From: Falsiroseomonas tokyonensis
Lineage (GTDB): Bacteria; Pseudomonadota; Alphaproteobacteria; Acetobacterales; Acetobacteraceae
Assembly (NCBI RefSeq): GCF_019024325.1
Contig: NZ_JAFNJS010000001.1
Span: 558,001 to 622,000, forward strand
Length of the DNA stretch: 64,000 bases
Direction of reading: 5' to 3'
Positions 54,336 to 62,703 of the stretch are shown here, piece by piece. The notes under the pieces are model-generated. The model was not told the DNA's origin. It searched no databases and saw only the letters and a program-made list of their open reading frames with translations. The position numbers and the translations under genes were made by a program. The first letter of the stretch is position 1. Every line of letters begins with the position of its first letter.

Positions 54336-54367
54336 GGTAGCGCACACAATCGGTTTCGTGCGTTACC
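54336..54367 (+). terminator. hairpin downstream of the large CBM-like gene
   Basis: A 10-bp RNA stem with one G-U pair (GGUAGCGCAC with GUGCGUUACC, 12-base loop) lies 24 bases after the stop. It is followed by a moderately T-rich stretch (TGCCGCTGTTCTTTA). It fits a weak intrinsic terminator. Confidence 0.45.
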
Positions 54368-54560
54368 TGCCGCTGTTCTTTACGTGAGTATTTTCCGGTC
54401 CTGCCACGCAGGCGCAAATGCCTGTAGTCCGGTGCAAGCGCGGAGCTGATGGCACGCATCGACCAGCGGAAGCTGGATCCTCGCGTGTCCAACCGCCGGC
54501 GAGACATCCTCCGGCTTGCGAAGATGCGGCGCGTTGCCGCCCCGTCCAAGGACCCAAAGA

Positions 54561-55079
54561 ATGCACGTCACGGCAAAGAATATGCCCGCGGATCACCGCG
54601 GTGCCCCCATCGAGGCCCGGACGCCCGGCTTCCTCGACGAAGATACGAGCGGTGCCGAACCCGCCGCGGCCGCGCCCAGCGGCAACCGCTCCCCCACCCT
54701 GGCGGATGCGAATGTCGGCGGCCGGATCAAGGAACTGCGCCGCGCGGCCGGACGCACGCAGAAGGAGGCCGCCGATATCGTCGGGGTCACCGGCGCGCAA
54801 TTCCACCGCTATGAGACGGGTGCGACGCGGATTGCCACCAGCCGGCTGCTCGGCATCGCCAATGCGCTGGGCGTACGGCCCGAGGCGCTGGTCGGCACCG
54901 CCGCGCCGCGCGCCGAGCCGCTGGCCGAGTTCACCGACGGCGCAACGGACGAGCTGATCGAGCTCGTGCAGGTCTTTTCCACCATCAACGATCCGCGACG
55001 CCGCAGCGCGCTGATGGCTTTCGCTCGCGCCGTGGCCCGCGGCCAGCCGCTGCAATCCCCGGGCAGCGGCAGCGAATAG
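54561..55079 (+). CDS. XRE-family helix-turn-helix regulator
   Basis: A 172-residue DNA-binding protein. The ATG at 54561 has AAGGA 8 bases upstream; 54516 and 54582 are alternatives. After a ~50-residue disordered N-terminus the XRE domain spans about residues 55-115: GGRIKELRRAAGRTQKEAAD, IVGVTGAQFHRYETGATRIA, LLGIANALGVRPEALVG. The C-terminal part (TDELIELVQVFSTINDPRRR) resembles that of rhizobial-type repressors. It lies between the large CBM-like gene and the hybrid kinase and could regulate either, or itself. Confidence 0.85.
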   Translation: MHVTAKNMPADHRGAPIEARTPGFLDEDTSGAEPAAAAPSGNRSPTLADANVGGRIKELRRAAGRTQKEAADIVGVTGAQFHRYETGATRIATSRLLGIANALGVRPEALVGTAAPRAEPLAEFTDGATDELIELVQVFSTINDPRRRSALMAFARAVARGQPLQSPGSGSE

Positions 55080-55127
55080 CCGCCCGCTGCCCGGCGCCGG
55101 CGCCCGCCGCAGGCGCCGGCGCTCGGC

Positions 55128-57881
55128 TCAGCCGCCAGGGCCGGAGGCCGAGACCACCTTGCGGATCAGCTCCGGCAGCGACCGCACACCGAGCTTGGCC
55201 ATGATGGCGGCGCGGTGGTTTTCCACGGTGCGCTGGTTCAGCAGCAGCTCCGCCGCGATGATCTTGCTGGGGGATCCGGCCACCACGCGGTCCAGGATCT
55301 CGCGCTGCCTCGGCGTCAGCCGCCTCAGGCGCCCCGCCATCTCCGCCCGCTCGGTCGCCTCGCTCATCGCATTCGCGATCCGCGCATTCGCGGCGGCGAT
55401 GCTGCGCAGCAGGTCGGCGCGCCCGATCGGCTTCTCGATGAAGTCGATGGCGCCCGCCGTCATCGCCCGCACCGCCATGCGCACATCGCCATGCCCGGTC
55501 ACCATGATGGCGGGCATCCGCTGGGCATGCGGCCGCAGCGCCGCCAGCAGCGCCAGCCCATCCATGCCCGGCATCACCGCATCAACCAGCACGCAACCCT
55601 GCCGGCCCGGCTCATCCGCCTGCAGGAAGGCCTCCGCGCTGGGGAAGCTCTGCACCGACCAGCCATTGCTGACGAGCCATTCGCCGACGTCGCGACGCAG
55701 CATGGCATCGTCGTCCACGATGAAGACATTGCCGCCCGTCTGCGCCTTGGCGGCCTGCGCCGCATCCTCCTGTGCATGCGCCTGCACCGATGCGGCCTCG
55801 GCCTGCGTCGCCGCGGTGCGGGATGGCTGCAGCGCGGGGGCGGGCGGCGGGGCCGGCGGGCGCGCCGGCACCGGCAGCAGCCGCCGCACCCGCGCCAGAA
55901 GCTCATCCGCGCGGATCGGCTTCGGCGCATGCTCCACATCCAGCAGGCCGATCTCCTGCCGCGTGCGCTCGGATGTATCGCCGGTCAGGATGATGGCGGC
56001 CGGCGGCGGCACCAGCACCTGGCGCAGCTGCAGCGTCAGTTCCACGCCGTTGAAGGGGCCGGGCAGGTTGTAATCGGTGATGATCAGCGCGGGCGGCTCA
56101 TCCGCCGCCATGGCGATGGCCTTCGACCCGTCAAGCGCCAGCATCGCCGCATAGCCGGCCTGTTGCAGCAGCATGCGGACCGCATCGCCCACCGTCGGGT
56201 CATCCTCGATCACCAGGATGGACGCCGCCGCCGGCGGCGTGGCCTGCGCCGGCTCCTCCGCCTCGATGCCGCCATGCGCCAGCGGCAGGTCGAGATGGAA
56301 GCAGGACCCCACATTCTCCCGCGACCGCACGCCGATCGGGTGGCCCAGCAGCTTGGCCAGTCGCCGCGCGATGGCCAGGCCCAGGCCGAGCCCCTGGCTG
56401 CGCGCCCGCGCCGTCTTGCCGATCTGGTGGAATTCCTCGAAGACCGCCTGCATCTGCGCCTGCGGGATGCCGATGCCGGTGTCCCAGACCTCCACCCGAA
56501 GGCGGCCGCCGGCGCGGCGGCAGCCCAGCAGGATGCGGCCCTGTCGGGTATATTTCAGCGCATTGGACAGCAGGTTCCGCAGCACCTGGCGCAGCAGCCG
56601 CGCATCGCTGAGCACCACCGCATCGCTCGGCACCATGCGCCAGGCGAGGCCCGCGGCACGGGCACTGTCGCCGAATTCACGCTCGAGGCTTGCAAGCAGC
56701 GCGCCGATCGGCACCGGCGCGATTTCCGCATGCACGCGGCCGACTTCCATGCGGTTGATGTCGAGCAGCGCATCCAGGATGCCCGACATGGCGTCGATGG
56801 TCTCGTCCAGCCGGCCGATCAGGCGCAGCATGCCGGCATCGGTCGCCTTCGCCGCCAGCAGCCCATGCAGCATGCTCATGCTCTGCAGCGGCTGGCGCAG
56901 GTCGTGGCTGGCGGCGGCCAGGAAGCGGGACTTCTCGCGATCCGCCCGCTCGGCCACGGCCTTGGCCAGTTCCAGCCGCCCGGCCAGGCGCGTCTGCTCC
57001 GTCAGATCCTCGATCGACAGCAGCGTGCGCCCCGTGCCTTCGCCCCGTGCCGAGCCCTCCGCTGCCAGGCTTCCGGGCACCCGGCTGGCCGAGACGCGCA
57101 GCAGCCGCGTCTCGCCATCGGCCAGCGGTAATTCGACGATGGATTCCTCGCTGCCGCCTTGCACAGCAGCGGGCGCGGCGAGAAGCGCATCCAGCCGGGG
57201 GGCGCTGCGCAGCGCGGCCTCCAGCCGTTCCGGCGCATGGCCGAAGGCGGAATGGAAGGCGGCATTCGCGCCCAGCACCTGGCGCCGGGAATCGAGCAGC
57301 GCCACCGGCTGCTGGATCGCCTGCAGCATCTCCTGCCCCAAGCTGCGGCGCGTGGCGGCGGCCCAGGCGCTCAGCGCCGGACCGATGGCAAGCCGCGGCA
57401 TCCGCTGGTCGACCTCGGCTTCGGCCACAGCCTCCTCCGCCATCACCCAGCCATCGGCACGCCGCAGCGCGGCCAGCCCGCGCGAGGCGCCGGCCTCGGC
57501 GTCCGCAAGCAGCACGGCGATGGCGCGCGAACCTGCGGCCTCGGCCAGGCTGGCCAGCAGGGCATCGAGCGGCGTCATGGCAGGGTCCGGGACGGCAGCG
57601 ATGCGCAGCCGCCCGTCGCGGATCCGCATTTCGGAACCTTCCGGAATCACCACGACACGGCCGCCCTGCATTCGCATGCCGTCCTCGGCCCGCAATGCGG
57701 GTGGCGCCAGGGCCTCGCCCACTCGCGGCAGCAGGAGCAGCATGACATCCTGCGGCCGCGCCAGCCCGGACAGGATCGCATCCAGCGCCGCCTGGGTGGC
57801 GCCGATGACGGCCACGACCAGCGCGACAACCTCCGGCCGCTCTTCCGCGGCATCGGCACGGCCGAAACCGGCATCAGCCAT
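55128..57881 (-). CDS. hybrid histidine kinase with degenerate CheB-like domain, two receivers and a LuxR-type output
   Basis: A 917-residue protein started at 57881, where AGAGG lies 8 bases upstream. Residues ~19-180 look like a worn-down CheB methylesterase domain (VAVIGATQAAL, AEDGMRMQGGRVVVIPEG, LASLAEAAGSRAIAVLL), but the catalytic Ser, His and Asp are not at their expected motifs. A PAS-like part (~185-300) follows, then HisKA with His326 (ASHDLRQPLQSM). The ATPase domain shows NLLSNALKYT, DTGIGIP and GLGLGLAIARRLA. Receiver 1 has Asp603 (IITDYNLPGP). After a Pro/Ala linker, receiver 2 has Asp767 (VLVDAVMPGMDG), with a FixJ-like HTH at ~854-909 (LTPRQREILDRVVAG, NQRTVENHRAAIMAKLGVRS). 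Sensor, relay and DNA-binding output are thus one polypeptide. No transmembrane segment is seen, so the signal is cytosolic. Confidence 0.88.
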   Translation of the reverse strand: MADAGFGRADAAEERPEVVALVVAVIGATQAALDAILSGLARPQDVMLLLLPRVGEALAPPALRAEDGMRMQGGRVVVIPEGSEMRIRDGRLRIAAVPDPAMTPLDALLASLAEAAGSRAIAVLLADAEAGASRGLAALRRADGWVMAEEAVAEAEVDQRMPRLAIGPALSAWAAATRRSLGQEMLQAIQQPVALLDSRRQVLGANAAFHSAFGHAPERLEAALRSAPRLDALLAAPAAVQGGSEESIVELPLADGETRLLRVSASRVPGSLAAEGSARGEGTGRTLLSIEDLTEQTRLAGRLELAKAVAERADREKSRFLAAASHDLRQPLQSMSMLHGLLAAKATDAGMLRLIGRLDETIDAMSGILDALLDINRMEVGRVHAEIAPVPIGALLASLEREFGDSARAAGLAWRMVPSDAVVLSDARLLRQVLRNLLSNALKYTRQGRILLGCRRAGGRLRVEVWDTGIGIPQAQMQAVFEEFHQIGKTARARSQGLGLGLAIARRLAKLLGHPIGVRSRENVGSCFHLDLPLAHGGIEAEEPAQATPPAAASILVIEDDPTVGDAVRMLLQQAGYAAMLALDGSKAIAMAADEPPALIITDYNLPGPFNGVELTLQLRQVLVPPPAAIILTGDTSERTRQEIGLLDVEHAPKPIRADELLARVRRLLPVPARPPAPPPAPALQPSRTAATQAEAASVQAHAQEDAAQAAKAQTGGNVFIVDDDAMLRRDVGEWLVSNGWSVQSFPSAEAFLQADEPGRQGCVLVDAVMPGMDGLALLAALRPHAQRMPAIMVTGHGDVRMAVRAMTAGAIDFIEKPIGRADLLRSIAAANARIANAMSEATERAEMAGRLRRLTPRQREILDRVVAGSPSKIIAAELLLNQRTVENHRAAIMAKLGVRSLPELIRKVVSASGPGG

Positions 57882-58228
57882 GCACGCCACCTCTTGTTCT
57901 GGGCAATGCGCCATCCCGATCGCATAGCAGCCGTGCAGGATCATTGAACAACGAGTTTCTCACCGCACGCAACTAAGTGAGCAAAAGCCTGTCCCTTATG
58001 GAGTCTTGGTGCGGAAGGGCCGCAATCGCTCAAAGCAGCAGGACTTCATCTGGCGCAATTACTTTCTCCCGGGCACAAGATGCGACCCGTCGGCTTGGAA
58101 GGAAACCGGTGCTGCGTCCCTGCGACCGGTCCCGCCCACCACGCCGGGCGCCTTATCCAAACTTCGATCGCGCAGCACCTGATGTGCCTGGCCGCCCCTC
58201 GCAAGTCTGCGCGGCGCCGGGCCATGCA
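57882..58228. other. intergenic region upstream of the hybrid kinase
   Basis: I see no gene in these 347 bases. The first ~130 bases next to the kinase are relatively AT-rich and should hold its promoter. The rest drops into GC-rich sequence that appears to be the eroded 3' end of the adjacent pseudogene cluster. Confidence 0.4.
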
Positions 58229-59253
58229 TCAATCCGTGGACATCCCGCGACGGCGGCCGGGCCTGCGAGGCGGGCCGCGGCCCCTCCGCGCCGGGCAGCG
58301 CGGCGGCCAGGCCCCGGGGCGCCGGCCAGCCTCCAGCGCGAGGTCCGGCCGCCAGCCAAGAAGGGCCTCCGCCCGGCCCATTTCCGGGCAGCGCCGGCGC
58401 GGGTCATCGACCGGCAGAGGGTGCAATTCAAGGCCGGATCGGGATCCGGTCAGCCGCAGCACCAGCTCCGCGATCTCCCGGATGCTGGGCTCGTTCGGAT
58501 TGCCGAGGTTGATCGGCGCCGCGGGATTCACCGGCATCTCCATCAGCGCCACCAGGCTGCGAATCAGGTCGGAGACATAGCCGAGCGAACGGGTCTGCTC
58601 GCCGCTGCCATGGATCGTCAGCTTCTGCCCGGCCAGCGCCTGGCAGACGAAGTTGGAGACGATGCGGCCGTCATCCGCGCGCATGGGCGGGCCGTAGGTG
58701 TTGAAGCTGCGCACCACTCGCGCATTCACGCGCCCGAGCCGCAGATTGTCGAAGCGGAGTGATTCGGCGGCGCGCTTGCCCTCGTCCAAGCAGGCGCGCG
58801 GCCCGGTGCTGCTGACATGCCGGCGATCGTCCTCCTGCTGCGGATGCTGTTCGGTGTCGCCATGGACCTCGCTGGGCGAGGCCTGCAGGAAGTGCGCATC
58901 ATGCCGCGCGGCGAGCCGCAGCAGCTTATGCGCGCCCAGCACATTGGTCAGCATCGTATGCACGGGATCGGCCTGGTCTGGCTGTGGAGAGGCCGGGCAG
59001 GCGAGGTTGTAGACTTCGTCCAGCGCCGGCGACTCCTCATAGGCTTCGCAGACATCATGCCGGATGAAGCGGAAGCGCGCATGGCCCGCCAGTTCCCGCA
59101 GATTCTCCTGGTGCCCGGTCTGCATAGTGTCGAGGACGGTCACGCGATGGCCCTGCGCCAGCAGCAGCGCCGCGAGATGCGAACCGAGGAAGCCCGCGAC
59201 GCCCGCCACCAGCACATGCTTGGCGCGCGGGGGCGCAGCGCCGCCGCCATCAT
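58229..59253 (-). pseudogene. UDP-glucuronate decarboxylase (UXS)-like gene, decayed
   Basis: An SDR enzyme frame close to UDP-xylose synthase: VLVAGVAGFLGSHLAALLLA, ARFRFIRHDVCEAYE, DEVYNLACPASP, VVRSFNTYGPPMRADDGRIV, PINLGNPNEPSIREIAEL. Damage is visible. The plausible ATGs (59250/59253) are out of frame with the body, apparently one base short at a C5/G5 tract near 59229. The active-site YxxxK reads CLDEGKR, with Leu for the catalytic Tyr. The last ~30 codons shift into Arg/Pro-rich noise. The 875-codon open frame from 58229 to 60856 is therefore not one protein. It is the last gene of a dead operon. Confidence 0.75.
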
Positions 59254-59295
59254 CCTGCCGCCGGCGGCGGCTGTCGCGTTGCGTGCGGATCGCCT

Positions 59296-59462
59296 TCAGC
59301 CCCTCGCTGCCAGCGCGGCACGGGCAGATGCCGGCTGGCGCAGCATCGCCGCCAGTTCTCCAGCCCGCGCAAGGCCGGTATACGCCTGCAGCACGATGCG
59401 CGATGGGCATTGCCGTGATTCCAGTCGGAGACCAGCGAGTGAGTGTAGAAAACGAAGCGCAT
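59296..59462 (-). pseudogene. remnant of a CgeB-like glycosyltransferase (internal deletion)
   Basis: Only the two ends survive. The ATG at 59462 opens RFVFYTHSLVSDWNHGNAH, a typical N-terminus of glycosyltransferases in this operon type. About 20 codons later the frame jumps by one base to IVLQAYTGLARAGELAAML and further Ala-rich residues ending at a TGA (59296-59298), which reads like the C-terminus of such a protein. Some 300 codons are missing. The gene cannot be functional. Confidence 0.6.
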
Positions 59463-59629
59463 GGCTGCTCCACGCGGAAGATCACGAAGCTAACGCTCCT
59501 GCATAAGCGGCCAGCGGGGCCGAGAGTTGCCAGCCCGGCGTGAATCGCAGCGCCCGCTGTCGCGCCTGTGTCGCGCGGGCCCGCCGCATTGCCGGATCTT
59601 GCGCCAATGCATCGATCTCTTCGGCAAAG

Positions 59630-59637
59630 CCCCCCCC
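59630..59637 (+). repeat. C8 homopolymer tract at a frameshift
   Basis: Eight C residues (G8 in the coding sense) sit exactly where the GT4 remnant changes frame before GFAEEIDALAQ. One more base, or two fewer, would restore the frame. Confidence 0.8.
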
Positions 59638-59713
59638 GAGTCATCCGGTGCGGCAAAGCTGGCGGCGCCGTTTCAGATCTCGCGATAGGTGGGGACATCC
59701 GCCAGCACCAGCG

Positions 59714-59723
59714 CCCCCCCCCC
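59714..59723 (+). repeat. C10 homopolymer tract at a frameshift
   Basis: Ten C residues (G10 in the coding sense) sit between the frames encoding LAALAAAQAGG and GALVLADVPTYREI of the same GT4 remnant. Tracts of this length are prone to slippage in replication and to sequencing error. Confidence 0.8.
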
Positions 59724-60100
59724 GCCTGCGCGGCCGCCAGCGCCGCAAGGCCGAAAGGCTCGTAGCGGGACGGCGAGGCGAAGATCGCCGCGCGGCGCAT
59801 CAGCGCCACGACCTGCATGCGGCAGCGGCCCCGGCGCCTGCGCATGGGCGAAATGGAAGGCCTGCCCTTTCGGACCTCGACAGGCCCCGGCGGCCTGCAC
59901 CGGCCAGCCGATGCGCCCGGCCGCCGCATCCAGCAGCGCGCCGCCCTTGCCCTCATCCCACCAGCGCGCCGCCGCGAAGACGAAATCCTGGCGCACAGTT
60001 GATGGAAGCTCGGCGGCGGCCACCGTATTGGGCACGATCCCAATTTCACACGCACTTTCATAGGCCTGGCGCAGCGCCGCCGGCGCCGCCCATGACCACG

Positions 60101-61054
60101 ATGGGGCGCAAATCGGCTGCGACGCGCGGGGCCGAAAGCTTCAGCGTCTCCGCCAGCGCGGGCGGCCCGCCTGCGGAGAGCAGCCGCGCGACAGACTTCG
60201 GCTGGCCGGCGGTATCGACCACGCCATATGGCAGTGCCGCTGGTCGAAGCGCAGGCCTTCCTGCACGCTGACACTGTCCGGAATATCCTGCCAGCCACAC
60301 CGTTAAAGACGCTCCTCCGGCGTCCCTCGCGCAGGAAGGCGCGCGCCTGCTCCGCCTCATCGTGCCGCCAGGTGGCGTAGCCGGCTTCGGCGATCCAGAT
60401 GCGGGCGGCGGGATTGGACTCCGCCAGGATGGCATGGGCGCGCTCGATCAGGGGCGGCCATCCATCCCAGGCGCCGAGCTCGCTGTCCCGGGTGCCGGGA
60501 AAGCCGTGCAGCCCCAGCACATCAATTTCCCCCAGGACGCCACGCTCGCCCATCAGCTGCAGCCAATGCGCATCGAAGGGACATGGCCCGCCGAGCACGG
60601 TGACAAAGCCGCGCTGCCGCGCCCGAGAGGCGGCGGCGCCCACCATCTCGCAGAACAGCGCCCAGTCGTGATCCTCGCGCCAATCCCAGTCGAGCAGGTT
60701 GTTCGGCTCGCTCCACAGCTCCACCGCCCGGAAGTGGCGGCCGTAGCGGGTCAGCGCGTGATCGACGAAATCGGCATGGTCGCGCAGCCGTCGGGGCGGA
60801 CCCGCCGCGGTGCCAGTGCGGGAAAGGGAGGGCGGCGTGTCGTGGAGGCAGGGCACCAGATCGAAACGCGCCGCCAGCTTCGGCAGCAGCCAGTCGTACC
60901 AGGCGGGCCCCTCCGGCTAATGATATTCGGCCCAGGAGACATGCGTGCGCAGATGCGTCGCGCCGGCGGCGGCCATGGCCTCGATCGCCTTCTCGGTGCG
61001 CGCATATTCGACGGGGCGGAACCATTCCGCGAAGCCGAAGGCGGGCGTGGTCAT
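60101..61054 (-). pseudogene. beta-xylosidase-like glycoside hydrolase, interrupted
   Basis: The ATG at 61054 overlaps the stop of the upstream epimerase remnant (ATGA) and begins TTPAFGFAEWFRPVEYARTE, followed by THLRTHVSWAEYH. An in-frame TAG (about 60917-60919) then breaks the frame. Homology resumes at once (PEGPAWYDWLLPKLAARFDL, YGRHFRAVELWSEPNNLLDW with the catalytic-type NE-like Asn, GEIDVLGLHGFPGT, RIWIAEAGYATWRHDEAEQA with the second acid). A frameshift near 60310 leads to the tail DTAGQPKSVARLL. The architecture is that of a clan-A glycosidase. It is inactive as it stands. The boundary with the next remnant is approximate. Confidence 0.7.
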
Positions 61055-61554
61055 GCCACCAGGCCTCGGGCTTCCAAGTGCCGCCGCATGTCCGCATTGC
61101 GGTCCACCACCTTCTGCGCCGCCAACCATTCCGCCAGTTCGCCCAGCGAGTCCTGCAGCACGAAGCGTGACGCGAAGCCCAGCAGGCTGCGAGCGCGGGA
61201 GATATCGGCGAAGCAATCGAAGCGGCCGTCGGCGGTACGACAGCGGCCCTCGCCATAGACGCTCATGGAGGGGGCGACGACGATGCGCTGCGCCGGACGC
61301 TCGATCATCGCCTGCAGCAGCACGGCGGTGCCGACATCGTTGGTGCTGACGTAGCGCTCGATCTCATACATGCTACGGCCGACGCTGACCTCGGCCGCCA
61401 GATGCACCACGCCTTCCACGCCCTCCAGCGCGGAGGCGGCCGCCTGCGGATCGCGCCCATCGCCGCGGCGCAGCCTGGGGCAGCAGCGCGATGGGATGGT
61501 GCCCGGCGCCGGAACACCGGAGCCGCAGGGTGGGAGTTGCAACGCGGCATTCAT
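61051..61554 (-). pseudogene. NAD-dependent epimerase/dehydratase remnant (N-terminal loss, internal deletion)
   Basis: The readable part begins in the middle of a sugar-nucleotide epimerase: ALEGVEGVVHLAAEVSVGRS, MYEIERYVSTNDVGTAVLL, RIVVAPSMSVYGEG. It then jumps straight to a C-terminal piece, ARSLLGFASRFVLQDSLGEL. The NAD-binding N-terminus (~55 codons) and about 150 internal codons, including the catalytic Tyr-Lys, are absent. It overlaps the glycoside-hydrolase remnant by 4 bases, showing that these were once one operon. Confidence 0.7.
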
Positions 61555-61697
61555 CCCCGAGGTGCAAGATGTTCACGCCCCGGCCTCGAAGGGACCTTGG
61601 AAGCCGCCGCTGCAGGGACTATTTCTGCAGGGCTGTTCCATCCTCCCATCGGGTCGCCGGAGCGCCCCGTCAGACGGAATCCGGCCCCGAATTGCGC

Positions 61698-62606
61698 ATG
61701 ACCGAAACGAATAATGCCCGTTACCCTCGCCGAGGGGCGGAACCCAGGCGCCTCAAGGTTGCCGATCGCCTGCTCCGCACCCATGCGGCGGTGCAGGGGT
61801 TGATGGTGGAACTACGCCGCCCGGCCCGCATGGCGCCGCTGAGCGCCACGGCGCCCCTCTGCGGGCCCGGGGAGCTGCGGGTTGCCTCCTACAATATCCA
61901 CAAATGCGTCGGCACCGATCGCCGCTTCGACCCCGCCCGGACCGCGGCGGTGATCGCGGAGCTTGGTGCAGACCTGGTGGCGCTGCAGGAGGCCGATCGC
62001 CGCTTCGGCCGCCGCGTCGGGCTGATGGATGCCGCGGCGCTGGAACGGGAGACAGGGCTGGCACTGCTGCCGGTCTCCGACCTGCCGGATGGCCATGGCT
62101 GGCACGGCAATGCCATTCTCGTGCGCCCAGGCACGCCCGCGCGCTTCCGCCGGCTGGCCCTGCCGGGGGCCGAGCCCCGTGGGGCGCTGGTGGCGGAACT
62201 CGACCTGCCCTGCGGCAGGCTGCGCGTGGTGGCCGCGCATCTGGGCCTGCTGCGCCGCTGCCGCGCCCGCCAGGCCGCCGCCATCCTGGAGGCCCTGGCC
62301 GACCAGCCGGAGGGCCAGGAGCCCATCCCCACCCTGCTGATGGGCGACCTGAACGAATGGCGCCCTGGCGCCAGATCCTCTCTGCGCGCCTTCGAACCCT
62401 TCTTCGGCCCGGTGGCACCGGGCCCCGCCAGCTTCCCCACCCGCCTGCCGGTGCTGGCGCTGGACCGCATCCTGGGCTGGCCGCGCGGGATCGTGACGGA
62501 GGTGGCGGCGCATGACAGCGCGCTGGCCCGCGTCGCCTCGGACCACCTGCCGCTCACCGCCTCCATCCGCCTGGGCGTGGACCAGGCGTTGCACCAGGCG
62601 GCCTGA
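61698..62606 (+). CDS. endonuclease/exonuclease/phosphatase (EEP) family hydrolase
   Basis: A 302-residue protein of the DNase I-like fold. Motifs for metal binding and catalysis are intact: RVASYNIHKCVGTDRRFDP (Asn), LVALQEADRRFG (Glu), VVAAHLGLLRRCR (His), LLMGDLNEW (Asp/Asn) and VASDHLPLTASI (terminal Asp-His). The start is not well supported by a ribosome-binding site; ATG at 61803 is an alternative. Members close to phospholipase D-like genes often act on phospholipids or phosphodiesters. It precedes such a gene by about 100 bases. Confidence 0.85.
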   Translation: MTETNNARYPRRGAEPRRLKVADRLLRTHAAVQGLMVELRRPARMAPLSATAPLCGPGELRVASYNIHKCVGTDRRFDPARTAAVIAELGADLVALQEADRRFGRRVGLMDAAALERETGLALLPVSDLPDGHGWHGNAILVRPGTPARFRRLALPGAEPRGALVAELDLPCGRLRVVAAHLGLLRRCRARQAAAILEALADQPEGQEPIPTLLMGDLNEWRPGARSSLRAFEPFFGPVAPGPASFPTRLPVLALDRILGWPRGIVTEVAAHDSALARVASDHLPLTASIRLGVDQALHQAA

Positions 62607-62703
62607 ACCGGCCAAGGGTTGCAACCGTCAGGCTGCTGCGCGCTTTTCTTGTGGCGCGCGTTCCGGATCGCCAGATCTCGCGCGCTGACGGGAAGGGAGC
62701 GGC

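Larger units (their letters stand above)
59482..60100 (-). pseudogene. glycosyltransferase family 4 remnant with several frameshifts
   Basis: The C-terminal half of a GT4 gene is readable only by switching frames: GIVPNTVAAAELPSTVRQDF and VFAAARWWDEGKGGALLDAA in one, ALMRRAAIFASPSRYEPFGL in another, then ALVLADVPTYREI, then GFAEEIDALAQDPAMRRARA and RFTPGWQLSAPLAAYAGALA to the TGA at 59482-59484. At least three shifts are needed, two of them at C-tracts of 8 and 10 bases. The N-terminal half is gone. Confidence 0.7.

Noticed and set aside
51130-54549. An 1139-codon open frame opposite the CBM-repeat gene
   Set aside because: Antisense shadow; the plus strand has a good ribosome-binding site, a paralogue and clear repeats.
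58229-60856. An 875-codon open frame on the minus strand
   Set aside because: It splices pieces of at least four unrelated gene remnants; homology enters and leaves the frame, so it is not one protein.
62607-62703. Possible terminator between the EEP and phospholipase D-like genes
   Set aside because: GCGCGC and GGCGCGCG flank TTTTCTTGT, but the T-run is in the loop rather than after the stem, so it is not a convincing intrinsic terminator.
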